The position numbers and the translations under genes were made by a program. A DNA stretch of 64,000 nt from Paenibacillus planticolens. GTDB taxonomy: Bacteria; Bacillota; Bacilli; Paenibacillales; NBRC-103111. The stretch lies in NCBI RefSeq assembly GCF_013141725.1, contig NZ_WHNZ01000064.1:205302-269301 (forward strand). Reading direction: 5' to 3'. The notes under the pieces are model-generated. The model was not told the DNA's origin and did no database searches. It saw nothing but the letters and a program-made list of their open reading frames with translations. Below, in pieces: positions 8,834-17,944 of this stretch; within the stretch, counting starts at the first letter, position 1; each line of letters opens with the position of its first letter.

Positions 8834-8928
8834 TTTACACACTCCTGTCTTACATGCTATCCAGCACCCTAGGTGTACACGCTTTCTTATTGCTCTCCAT
8901 TCTATACTCTGCTTTGGAAACTTGCAAT

Positions 8929-10008
8929 ATGTCGGAATATGTAATGACATGGCCAACTACGCGATGTAACTCTCACCTCCGGCAGCTGCTTTTTCAGTTG
9001 ATTTCCCCCACTTCCTTACGCGGATTGTCAGCTTTATCCGTTGTATTATTTCATTTCACAACAATGTACGACCGCACGTTTGGACATAAAGAATCATATA
9101 TCTTTAATTTTAAATACGGCTCTCTTGGTGTTCAGTTGTTCTTTATGATCAGTGGTTTTGTAATATACATGACCATAATAAAATCTACGAGTCTAAAAGA
9201 GTTTATTATTAAGAGATCTATCCGATTATATCCGGCATACATAACATCTGTTATTATTACATTTTTGGTTACGACAATTGCTGATTTAAAACCACTAACG
9301 GTTGGTTTTGTTGATTTCCTTATTAATTTAACGATGGTTTATGGTGTCATACCGTTTGGTATTAAGGCTGTCGACGGTGTGTATTGGAGCCTATTTATCG
9401 AAATAAGTTTTTATATTATTTGTGGTTTCTTGCTTTCAATTGGGTTAATCAATAGACCGATAATCAATTCATTCGTAGCGCTAATATTAATTTTCACTAT
9501 TAAAATATTGTTTCTGAACCACCTCCTTCATCCGATTCTAGGTGACCTTGGCATTGTTAATTTCACAAATCTTTTTATCGCAGGGATTATGTTCTTTGTA
9601 TTGAAGAACTCAAAGAACAAGGTTTGTCACCTAATCATGTTGCTCTGTTTACTATTTGAATTCTGTTTCAAAGGAACAGTGGCAGGATTATTTGTTGCCG
9701 CATTTTGTCTTGTCTTTTATGCATTGATCTATAATAAGTTAGGGTTTATTAATAAGCCATTCATTACATACTTAGGAACTATTTCTTATAGCTTGTATCT
9801 AATTCATTCTTACATTGGCTACATCATTATTAATCAACTTGAAAAAAACGGATTTACAAATGAACTATTTATTATTGTTCCCCTATTAGTATCAGTTGGA
9901 TTAGCACACGTGATTACATTCCATATTGAAAAGCCAGTACAAAAATACTTACTTAACAAATTTCATACTAGGAAAATAAAAACCTCTCAAGATTCAGTTA
10001 CATTATAA
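8929..10008 (+). CDS. Acyltransferase 3 (OafA/YrhL-like) membrane protein, atypical N-terminus
   Basis: About 359 residues from the ATG at 8929. The family signature SLRGLSALSVVLFHF is at about residues 28-42, followed by many hydrophobic helices and the typical segments GSLGVQLFFMISGFVIY, SIRLYPAY and DGVYWSLFIEISFY. Such proteins move acyl groups onto exported sugars. The gene is visibly AT-rich compared with its neighbours, suggesting transfer. The start is unclear: no good ribosome site is visible, and the residues before SLRGL do not look like the usual short N-terminus. The 5' end may have been replaced by rearrangement into the lacI promoter region. Confidence 0.72.
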   Translation: MSEYVMTWPTTRCNSHLRQLLFQLISPTSLRGLSALSVVLFHFTTMYDRTFGHKESYIFNFKYGSLGVQLFFMISGFVIYMTIIKSTSLKEFIIKRSIRLYPAYITSVIITFLVTTIADLKPLTVGFVDFLINLTMVYGVIPFGIKAVDGVYWSLFIEISFYIICGFLLSIGLINRPIINSFVALILIFTIKILFLNHLLHPILGDLGIVNFTNLFIAGIMFFVLKNSKNKVCHLIMLLCLLFEFCFKGTVAGLFVAAFCLVFYALIYNKLGFINKPFITYLGTISYSLYLIHSYIGYIIINQLEKNGFTNELFIIVPLLVSVGLAHVITFHIEKPVQKYLLNKFHTRKIKTSQDSVTL

Positions 10009-10040
10009 TCATACATTCCAAAAATAAGGAGTTTTTTGAA

Positions 10041-10232
10041 ATGCAACAAATCGTTACGTCATCGGATCCAGATGTTGGCACGTTTGTTTGCCCGAGATGC
10101 AAAGCAATTTGGAGAGCGAAAGGTGAATTTGAACATTTTTTAGGCGGATGGCATTATAACAATGATGATCTTTGTCCTCGCGGGTGCAGAAATTTCCTTT
10201 CCTTAAGGATCAGAGGGGATGAAATTGTGTAG
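10041..10232 (+). CDS. Small CxxC protein
   Basis: A 63-residue protein with CPRCKAIW near residue 17 and DDLCPRGCRNF near residue 43, a likely treble or zinc-ribbon pair. ATAAGGAG about 9 bases before the ATG is a good ribosome site. It follows the acyltransferase by 32 bases and shares its AT-rich composition, so they may be co-transcribed. No function can be named. Confidence 0.55.
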   Translation: MQQIVTSSDPDVGTFVCPRCKAIWRAKGEFEHFLGGWHYNNDDLCPRGCRNFLSLRIRGDEIV

Positions 10233-10762
10233 GCTCGTTTCATAATTTTATTTAATCCGCACCAAAAGCAAAGGAGCTAAGCACATACACAAGTTCAAGG
10301 GCGAGTGAAGGCGCGGTTGTTAGCAGGAAGAAGCGCGTGCGCTGCAGCTTGCGTTCTATGCTGCACTTTGTGCAACATAGAGTGGGCATAATGCGGCAAA
10401 ATCTCACTCTCGTTGTACAAAGTACAATGATTTAGCTAGATTTGCGCTGAAAACTAGCTTTTGAGGGAAAATGGTTGCACAAAGTGCAATATAGCTGCCG
10501 GAGAAGCGAAAATAGGCTGAAATGATTGCACAAAGTGCAATATAGCTATGTTAGCCGAGGGGGATCTATGGAAGCACAGAACAAGTTCAAGGGCGAGGTG
10601 AAGGCGCGGTTGTATAATGCGGCAAAAGCTCACTCTCGTTGCACAAAATTGGCATACGTAGAAATCATCAATTTATAGCAATGCTCCGCAGGAAACCGCC
10701 TGCAAGTACCCTTCTTCCCCTCCACAAATATAGAAGGGAAGAAGGCAATTCTGCTCCTTTAT
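10233..10762. repeat. Intergenic repeat region with TTGCACAAAGTGCAA palindromes
   Basis: No gene is seen in these 530 bases. TTGCACAAAGTGCAA occurs at 10475-10489 and 10526-10540, each followed by TATAGCT; the variant TTGTACAAAGTACAA is at 10413-10427, TGCACTTTGTGCA at 10362-10374, and a decayed copy near 10639. A longer direct repeat (AAGTTCAAGGGCGAG then GTGAAGGCGCGGTTGT) appears near 10290 and again near 10583, and ATAATGCGGCAAAA near 10388 and 10616. This is a decaying intergenic repeat family of unknown role. Confidence 0.7.
10710..10745. terminator. Hairpin after the secreted cohesin/dockerin gene
   Basis: CCTTCTTCCC (10710-10719) pairs with GGGAAGAAGG (10736-10745), 17 bases past the stop at 10763. 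No T tract follows on the minus strand, so it may be an mRNA-stabilising hairpin rather than a complete terminator. Confidence 0.45.
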
Positions 10763-13700
10763 TTAGTTCAAAATTTTGCTCGCAATCGCCGCAAGGTCAG
10801 TGATGTCAATGCGGTTGTCGCCATTCATATCCGCCGCCTTGATTTGTAGCCAATCCGCATCGGATGCCGTTTTACCGTAGTTGGCAGCAGCCAAGGCCAG
10901 ATCGCCGATGCTGACTCTTCCGTCTCCGTTGATGTCTCCCGGAATTCCGACTGGAACAGGCGTCACTTGGATACTGACTGAGGAAGACATAGCCTGTATT
11001 TCCGTGCCAAGCTCGTTTGCCAATGTCGCTTTGCTTACTTGTATGAGTCCAGTTGACGCTTGCGTCAGGTCTTTCGCCTGGAAAGCAAGCTCCAGTATTT
11101 GCGACTGTCCAGTAACGGCATTACTGCTGCCAGTGCTTGCCAAAATTAAGCGCAGCTTGCCTGGTGTACTATGAACCGTCTGAACAATCACAACGCCGTC
11201 TTTCACCGATTTCACCGAATCAAAAGTCATGATACTCGCGTCATAATCAATCGTAATGTCCTGTGCATATATATTTGCCGTATTCACGTTGAGACCGTAA
11301 ATTACCTTAAAGGAATCGCCTGATCTAACAGTCCCTAATCCTGTTAGAGTCGTTGACGGCTGATCGTTTACAACCTGTGTGACTTTGAGCACATACTGAC
11401 ATACCGTGGTGTTTCCAGCATTATCCGCTGCCGTCACAACGATCGTATGGTCACCAGCCGTTAATGCAAATGGCTGTGCTGTAAGCGGCTGATTGACAAT
11501 CGTGCCATCCAGCTTCACCTCTGATCTTGCAACACCACTTAGCGCATCCGTTATTGTGAACGGAATGTTCACCGTATCCGACTGAAGGACCGTTATCGTC
11601 TGCGCACCTGGTTCGCCCGTTACAACAGCAGTCGTTTCAACAACAGGACCCGTTTTGTCGACTTTCACTTGTACGGATTTCGTTGCCTCCTGATTACCGG
11701 CAGCGTCTACACTGTAGTATTGGAGCGTATGAACGCCTTCGTCCGTGATTTGAATGGTGCTGCCTTCAACAAACGCCCCACCGTCCACGCTGTAAACCGT
11801 TTTGGAAACCGTGCTTTCCGTATCGGTTGCGGTCAGGGTAACGGTTTGCCCTGTTTGCTGCCACCCCGTAACCGCATCGTCTGTTGTCACTGGTGGGGTT
11901 GTGTCAGTTGTCGGATTCGCATCTCCATATACGTTAAATTCATAAGCGGAGGCACTTCCACCACTGTAATTGGAGCCCGTAACAGTTACCCTGACATATC
12001 TGAAAGTTGCATGGAAGGTATCTGTTGTCAATCCTTGAATTGTATTATCCGACCTGTCAAGTATAGTCGTATAGGTCACGTCGTCATTGCTGCCTTCAAT
12101 TTTGTACTTGTAGAAACGCGGATAGGTTGTGCTGTTATACCAGTAGCTTTCCAGCTTGGTAATATTCATGCTGCTTCCAAGATCGACCTTCCACCACTGC
12201 GGGAAGGTGTTAGTGACGGCCGCCCATCGGGTAGAAGTCGTATTCCCGTCATTGGCATTGCTTACCTCATTTCCGGTTTGTACCGAGCTTGCCGTAGCGG
12301 GTTTGCCTTTTGACACAATTCCGGTTTGTGTAGTCGCACTTATCGGTGAACTCCATAAGCTCGTGCCCTCGCTATTCTTTGCCCTTACCTGGTAGGTGTG
12401 GGTTGAGCTTGCTTCGAGTCCTGTATGTGTATAAGTATTGCTTACGCTGCTTACTATCACGCCATCAACCATAAGGTCATAGCTTGTAGCTCCTGTAGAA
12501 CTATTCCAGCTAACTTTGATCTGAGACATGTTTGCTCCAGTCGCGGTCAAACCGGTTGGGACAGAGGGTAGATTTGGATTTGAGGCTACTGGGGTGATGG
12601 TCATGGCTTGCGGATTGCCTGCGCCAAACTTGATACTCTGTATGGAAGCTTGACTGGAGCTAAATTCAACACCAAGCGAGCTTGCCCGATTGACCAGTCG
12701 ATAGCTCGTGATCCCGCTTAAACTTGAGTTCGTTGCTGCTGAAATCGTAGCTGGTGTAGAAGAGGGAGTGAGGTAGGCCGGTGTAGCATTTCCAACAGGT
12801 AAAAGGTACCATTGGTCACTGCCGCTTGCAGTTCCGTTTCCGCCATTTCCGCTCGGATTGGCATCTGCATCCGCTGCACCAAAGGTAATTGCGGCTCCCA
12901 TTGCCCGCGTTGCTGCAGCTGTTGAGCCGGATACCTTCAAATACTTTTCTGTGGATACGTTCCGTAATCTGTAGAAACCGCTATTTTTAGAAGAATCAAA
13001 TTCATCGGGTACAGGAATAAATTGCCACTGATTCTCTGCGCCATCTTGGAGGGCATTTCCGCCTATCGAGATGGTATAGGCTGTAGACGGTGAAATGGCT
13101 GTTCCGTTATGGTCTTTTGGCGGATTATAAGCTGAATAATAAGTCTGCCCGGGACCGGGAGCTGCTGTGGAATAATTTTTTTGCGAACCCGATAAATCGG
13201 AAATCGTTCGGAAGGAATAGCCGCTGACTTGTTGATTGGTCAGACTGCCTGAGTCGATTTGAGACAAATAGCTGCCTACTGTAGACGGAAGTTTACCTAC
13301 GACTTTAAACGTGTCCGGCGCGCCTAAATCATCGGTCTCGTAAACATATCCGTCATATCCGACGGACCGGTACTTGCCGCTGTAAGCATTGTAGGAAAAA
13401 GCATTTTCGTACTGCGTATTGACCGGAAGAAATACTCTTTGCGTTGCCGTATCTTTGAATACCGGCGTGCTGCCGCCTGGTTTAACGGAGGTCAAGTATC
13501 CGGTTGAGTTGTTTTCTTGGCTGATCCATACCTGGTTGTTTTGGATGTATACGGTGATTGTAGCATCCAGTGCCGGATCGGAGTAAGAGACGGACGGAAG
13601 GCTGGTGTCGCTTGCATTTTTAATTGTGCCGTTGACTGTATTCGCTGTATACGTGTTGCCTGCAGCATCTTTGAAGGTAAAATCTCCATTGCTTGGCACC

Positions 13701-14716
13701 TTCATGTAGCTGATATTCAGAGATGATCCATCCATACCAGTCCCGGTTAAAGTCAGACTATCCGTCGCTGGCGTATAGTTTACGGTCAAATTATGATCGC
13801 TGCCAGCTCCCATAGGACTGCCTATCCAGCCAGCTTCCCCCTTCAGTGCGGATCTGGTCCATGTTCCGTTATACCAAACATCCCAAGATCCTTCAGCCAT
13901 TTTGGCGCTGATCGGAGAACGGGCTAGACTGAAGTAAGTGAGGATGTTGCTAAAGCCTGGTTTCCAATTGATGTGGTTGTTGTAGAGCACATAAAAGTAA
14001 CCGTTTACATTATCAACGAAAAATCTGGTTCCGGCCACCCCGTATGACCAAGTTGAACCGGGAAAGTTCGCATTGGTAGCTGCTTCATTGCTATCGTTCC
14101 ACGGTGAAGTGGCAACCTGCCCGATCAACTGCCAGGTAGCTCCTTTATCTGTCGAATAAGTGGCCAGAACACGATTGTTATGGACACCTGTGGAAATTCG
14201 CTCATTGTTGGTCGGGTTGCCCGATGCAAATGGCGAGAATTGATATTCGTCGTTGGTCAGGGCATACCAGTATCCGGTATCCGGATCAACCCAGACGCCA
14301 ATCCCATCGTTGTGGTCATCCTGGTAGGGGGTTGGAATACCGTAAGTTTCGTCGATCTTGTAATTGATGGTCCCCGGCTTGTTCCAGTAAGAATTATAGG
14401 TTGTTGTAGTGCCCCAATTGGTGTTCAATGTACCAAAGTCCTTATTGGTGTTGTATTTGATCCAAGAACCGCCGCTGTCCGTCTGTGAGTAGTCAGCTAA
14501 AGAATACATCCAATGAAACTCCCCGTCCTTGTCAACGAAGGCAGAGCCTGCAATATCAGCTTTGCCGGCAGTCAGGTTCGGAACTGCATTTTGCACATAA
14601 GTTGGGAAATTCTCTGTCGCTGCAAAAGCCGTTTGAGACCCACTCAAAACCTGAATCATAGAGAACGCTAGAATAGCAATTGGACTTGCGAATTTCACTT
14701 TCTTTTTAACACGCAT
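10763..14716 (-). CDS. Secreted beta-propeller glycosidase-like protein with FN3, CBM32, cohesin and dockerin modules
   Basis: A 1317-residue secreted protein. A signal peptide (about 1-33, ending TAFAA) is followed by a beta-propeller region with an Asp-box (STDKGATW near residue 189), as in sialidase/BNR hydrolases. Then come a ricin-like segment (about 500-640), FN3 (about 712-800), an F5/8 type C/CBM32 sugar-binding domain (about 805-925), an OmpL47-type Ig-like domain (about 940-1020), a cohesin-like domain (about 1122-1250) and two type I dockerin repeats (GDINGDGRVSIGDLA, ADMNGDNRIDITDLA). The start at 14716 is set by GGAGGT six bases upstream. It is last in the transporter-GH95 operon and probably releases sugars outside the cell. 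The exact linkage cut is unknown. Confidence 0.8.
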   Translation of the reverse strand: MRVKKKVKFASPIAILAFSMIQVLSGSQTAFAATENFPTYVQNAVPNLTAGKADIAGSAFVDKDGEFHWMYSLADYSQTDSGGSWIKYNTNKDFGTLNTNWGTTTTYNSYWNKPGTINYKIDETYGIPTPYQDDHNDGIGVWVDPDTGYWYALTNDEYQFSPFASGNPTNNERISTGVHNNRVLATYSTDKGATWQLIGQVATSPWNDSNEAATNANFPGSTWSYGVAGTRFFVDNVNGYFYVLYNNHINWKPGFSNILTYFSLARSPISAKMAEGSWDVWYNGTWTRSALKGEAGWIGSPMGAGSDHNLTVNYTPATDSLTLTGTGMDGSSLNISYMKVPSNGDFTFKDAAGNTYTANTVNGTIKNASDTSLPSVSYSDPALDATITVYIQNNQVWISQENNSTGYLTSVKPGGSTPVFKDTATQRVFLPVNTQYENAFSYNAYSGKYRSVGYDGYVYETDDLGAPDTFKVVGKLPSTVGSYLSQIDSGSLTNQQVSGYSFRTISDLSGSQKNYSTAAPGPGQTYYSAYNPPKDHNGTAISPSTAYTISIGGNALQDGAENQWQFIPVPDEFDSSKNSGFYRLRNVSTEKYLKVSGSTAAATRAMGAAITFGAADADANPSGNGGNGTASGSDQWYLLPVGNATPAYLTPSSTPATISAATNSSLSGITSYRLVNRASSLGVEFSSSQASIQSIKFGAGNPQAMTITPVASNPNLPSVPTGLTATGANMSQIKVSWNSSTGATSYDLMVDGVIVSSVSNTYTHTGLEASSTHTYQVRAKNSEGTSLWSSPISATTQTGIVSKGKPATASSVQTGNEVSNANDGNTTSTRWAAVTNTFPQWWKVDLGSSMNITKLESYWYNSTTYPRFYKYKIEGSNDDVTYTTILDRSDNTIQGLTTDTFHATFRYVRVTVTGSNYSGGSASAYEFNVYGDANPTTDTTPPVTTDDAVTGWQQTGQTVTLTATDTESTVSKTVYSVDGGAFVEGSTIQITDEGVHTLQYYSVDAAGNQEATKSVQVKVDKTGPVVETTAVVTGEPGAQTITVLQSDTVNIPFTITDALSGVARSEVKLDGTIVNQPLTAQPFALTAGDHTIVVTAADNAGNTTVCQYVLKVTQVVNDQPSTTLTGLGTVRSGDSFKVIYGLNVNTANIYAQDITIDYDASIMTFDSVKSVKDGVVIVQTVHSTPGKLRLILASTGSSNAVTGQSQILELAFQAKDLTQASTGLIQVSKATLANELGTEIQAMSSSVSIQVTPVPVGIPGDINGDGRVSIGDLALAAANYGKTASDADWLQIKAADMNGDNRIDITDLAAIASKILN

Positions 14717-14817
14717 ACGATTACCTCCGTGTTTAGTATTGGTTGAAAGCTCTTCGGATTCTTCTTTCCAAACGTTCTGTCGCCCGGTCATCAATCACCC
14801 CCTTTCAGCCCCGCTTT

Positions 14818-17800
14818 CTATAAGTACGTGTAGTTCTTGTTGACGATCAGCACGTTGACCCTCCATTGCATTCCTTCGCAGGAGCTGAACCGTATTTTCA
14901 TATAGCCGTCCTTCCTCTGTGTGACTGGCAGTATATCCGTTGCAAATTCACCTGCCTTCAGCGTTTTCTCGGGTTTCCACGAGCTTTGCCCAACAATTTC
15001 TATTTCCGTGTAAGACGCTGCCTCTTGGTCGCCGGATACAAAGAGCAAATCGTATCTCCCCTTCGGAAGCTCCACGATAAACGCAGCTTCGTATGTGCCT
15101 CCGATAAAATCTCTTCGCAGCTCGTCAGGTTCCCCGCAATCCGCTGCTATGAGATCTTCTTTTCTCTCCCATCCGTTCCCCGAATAAGTGGTGAAAATCG
15201 TCTCTGGCGTTATTTTTCTAAACGTTTGGCCGAGGACACCTTCCCTATGTACCTGTCTAGGCAGCACTTTGTAATAATCTTTGCCCAACACATGCGATGC
15301 TACGCCAAAATCAAAGCGATAAGCAGCCAGCCTCGATTCTCGGTGATTGCCGGAATAATAATCAAAAGTAAAATGGTCGAGTGTCCTGTAATGCTGCGTG
15401 TCTTGGTTTTTGCCAAGGAATACTCTCCGGTGTGTATGGGCTTCGTGAAAAAGTGGATAACTCCTTAAGGCTTTAACGCGATCCGAATTGGATAAAAACA
15501 ACTCTGGCAGCAACGATTCCGTATGAGGATAAATCGCATACTCCCCGTCCTTCACCGTCTCAAATGAAATCCGTCCATCTTCCTGATGATAATCCACGGT
15601 GTTCCACGATTGACCATTTTTGCTTGAGACCAGTACTTTATCACTCCAATTAAACGGGTTGCGCAGAACCACCTTAGATCCTGCCTTACTTTGGATATAA
15701 ACCCAAACTGTACGGCCATTTTTGAACTCTGCACTAACCTCGAAGGCTCCTACGGCTAATAAGCCTTGAAAGGAGCAATTGTTCCATTTCTTATACTTCC
15801 TTACCTTCTTCTCTACATCATGGTCGTACAAACCAATCGTACGTTCCTCCTCAGGCTCACCCGAGGGTAGCGACGGAAATACATCGATCACCCCATCATA
15901 GCTTTGCAGCAGCATTTCGTTCACGGCAGCGACCATTTCACCTGAAGCCTCCATCATATGCGGATGATACAAAGGCTCATTCGTGATGTTGCAGTAGTTC
16001 ATCCATCGTTCCGTTTCTTCGGAGAACAAACCATTGCTCCTCATCGATAGATCAATGCCTTGCTCATACAGCAATCGGAGCGCAGTATTCCCCTTGCCCA
16101 GCCTGGAAGCCGCACAGGAGAGCCAGCCGAACTGAAACACACCGTATTCCGTATGATTTTCGGCATAACGAAGCGTATTCTCCCCTCTTTGCCGCAGCGC
16201 AGCTTCGCTATTTTTACATATTTCACCGATGGGATAAATCGGCATTAACAGTGAAGGATGACGCAGATGCAGATTCGCCGGAGCCCATTCCGAATCCAAC
16301 AACCTATCGCCGTACGGTTGGGTTTCGGCCGTCCTGTACGGTGCCAAGCGCTTTGCGAACGCCCGCCATTTGAGCCGATCGGCTTCCGCTTCGCCTAGCA
16401 GCTCATTCGCTTCGCTGGCGATTTGAAGCACATATTTGACCGATGCCAGCGTACAGGTCGAGTTGCAGGTTAACGGTCCTTGTTCGGGGGATATATCCGG
16501 GAAAATGTTGAACTGCCCCGTAGCACTATCCACCTTCAAGCAGCCTTCGAAAAAACGGGCAATCCCTTTAAAGACAGGGTAAGCCTTTTCACGCAAAAAG
16601 CGCACATCCATACTGTAGCGGTAATAATCCCACAAAAACTGTGCGCACCAGGGCCAAATACTGAGATATAGCGCATGCGGGTAATCCCCGGCTATGCCTT
16701 CCAAACCATAGAACTGCATTGCCATTCTTTCAGCCTCAGCGACGTAGGAAAGCAGTCCATCATTGAACACCTCCGCCACTTCAAGGTGATTCGCCGTATA
16801 GAGCGGCCAAAAGGCGGCTTGAATGTTCACGTCCCAGTACCACATGCTGCCCCATTTGGTCGGCTGCTTGATGTCCCACAAACCATTCAGTCCGCATGCC
16901 TGCTCACGCATACGACTTCCTTTGCCGCTGCTGCAGGCAAGTGCGTACAAATTGATATACCATAAATCTTCGATCATTTTGTCAGGAACTGTAATGGATG
17001 AGCGGCTCCAGAAGTTGCTCCAATGTTCTTGATGAACAGCTATCATATCCGCAATTCGCAATAGCGAACCGGATTGGTTTACTTTTTGAAGAGCAGTACG
17101 AAGCAAATCATTTGTCTCTTCCTCCGTCACAACCGTCGTAAGCAGCGTCACGCGTTCCTCGGCATTTTGCATCGTTATCCGTATAGAATCACCTGCCTCT
17201 CCAGGCATCAAGCTCCCTTTCCCGCCAAGGATTCGCATCATCACGAGAAAGGAAAAAGGACCGAACCGTTCCCTATCCTCTCCATCCGGATAAAAAGAAC
17301 CTTGATAGTAAAATGTCATTTCATCCAGCTGATGAAACGTAACGTTCATTTCCACGTATCTTCTGGATGGAACGGCCAGCGAGACAGCTGACAGCAGAGC
17401 AGTGTCCGTCTGCCTAATGTCTGTAATGACAAAATCTCCGTCCTGAGCAACAATTGTACTCACATTAAGCTTGTCATCGCCCTTTTCTATTGTGAAATGC
17501 ACCGTTGCATTCTCGACATCCAGCTCTAACGAGTAGCTGTCCGGATCAGACATATGTACAGAAGGAAACAGGTGCACTTCACCCGTAGGAAAATGGGATG
17601 TTCCGCCCGAGGATTTGCCATATTTTCTATGCATACTATTGCTGGATAACGCATCGCCGTATAGAAATATGGGACCTTTATCAGGATTTCGGTACAAATC
17701 AGAAGCAAGTTGTCTCAATTGTTCAAACGTATATCCATATTGGAGATGGAAGTCCCCATCCTCGCCATTCCGATACTTTTTACTGTAACGATGAAGTTTT

Positions 17801-17940
17801 TGGTAATAGACCTCATAATGATTAAGAACCATAGTCAACTGATGATCCTCGAAAAATATCATCCCGCCAAAATGACCGTTGCCAAGCGGCAAGGCTTCGT
17901 TCCAACTGCTCGGGGCGTTCTCGTAGACGACACCTCTCAT
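14818..17940 (-). CDS. GH95-type alpha-L-fucosidase/galactosidase-like glycosidase with C-terminal galactose-binding-like domain
   Basis: A 1040-residue protein without a signal peptide, so probably cytoplasmic. The N-terminus (SSWNEALPLGNGHFGGMIF) is the characteristic GH95 opening, and an alpha-barrel follows (WGSMWYWDVNIQAAFWPLY, DISPEQGP, WMNYCNITNEPLYHPHMMEASGEM). Residues from about 830 form an extra beta domain (YRFDFGVASH, GRYDLLFVSGDQEA) resembling the galactose-binding-like module of rhamnogalacturonan-active enzymes. It follows the permease genes by 4 bases and precedes the secreted propeller protein, so it likely hydrolyses an imported oligosaccharide. Fucosidase versus galactosidase activity cannot be decided from sequence alone. 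Confidence 0.78.
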   Translation of the reverse strand: MRGVVYENAPSSWNEALPLGNGHFGGMIFFEDHQLTMVLNHYEVYYQKLHRYSKKYRNGEDGDFHLQYGYTFEQLRQLASDLYRNPDKGPIFLYGDALSSNSMHRKYGKSSGGTSHFPTGEVHLFPSVHMSDPDSYSLELDVENATVHFTIEKGDDKLNVSTIVAQDGDFVITDIRQTDTALLSAVSLAVPSRRYVEMNVTFHQLDEMTFYYQGSFYPDGEDRERFGPFSFLVMMRILGGKGSLMPGEAGDSIRITMQNAEERVTLLTTVVTEEETNDLLRTALQKVNQSGSLLRIADMIAVHQEHWSNFWSRSSITVPDKMIEDLWYINLYALACSSGKGSRMREQACGLNGLWDIKQPTKWGSMWYWDVNIQAAFWPLYTANHLEVAEVFNDGLLSYVAEAERMAMQFYGLEGIAGDYPHALYLSIWPWCAQFLWDYYRYSMDVRFLREKAYPVFKGIARFFEGCLKVDSATGQFNIFPDISPEQGPLTCNSTCTLASVKYVLQIASEANELLGEAEADRLKWRAFAKRLAPYRTAETQPYGDRLLDSEWAPANLHLRHPSLLMPIYPIGEICKNSEAALRQRGENTLRYAENHTEYGVFQFGWLSCAASRLGKGNTALRLLYEQGIDLSMRSNGLFSEETERWMNYCNITNEPLYHPHMMEASGEMVAAVNEMLLQSYDGVIDVFPSLPSGEPEEERTIGLYDHDVEKKVRKYKKWNNCSFQGLLAVGAFEVSAEFKNGRTVWVYIQSKAGSKVVLRNPFNWSDKVLVSSKNGQSWNTVDYHQEDGRISFETVKDGEYAIYPHTESLLPELFLSNSDRVKALRSYPLFHEAHTHRRVFLGKNQDTQHYRTLDHFTFDYYSGNHRESRLAAYRFDFGVASHVLGKDYYKVLPRQVHREGVLGQTFRKITPETIFTTYSGNGWERKEDLIAADCGEPDELRRDFIGGTYEAAFIVELPKGRYDLLFVSGDQEAASYTEIEIVGQSSWKPEKTLKAGEFATDILPVTQRKDGYMKIRFSSCEGMQWRVNVLIVNKNYTYL

Positions 17941-17944
17941 GATT

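Noticed and set aside
9000..10232. Acyltransferase and small CxxC gene as part of a larger surface-glycan locus
   Set aside because: No other glycan gene lies next to them; the GT2 operon is 14 kb away and separately controlled.
10362..10540. Possible CRISPR array from regularly spaced 15-base repeats
   Set aside because: Repeats are short, palindromic and variable, spacers are unequal, and no cas genes are present.
11669..12313. Plus-strand frame of 214 codons within the secreted cohesin/dockerin gene
   Set aside because: Shadow of FN3/CBM32 coding sequence on the other strand; composition mirrors the real gene.
14866..15468. Plus-strand frame of 200 codons inside the GH95 gene
   Set aside because: Antisense shadow; no start signal and no family features.
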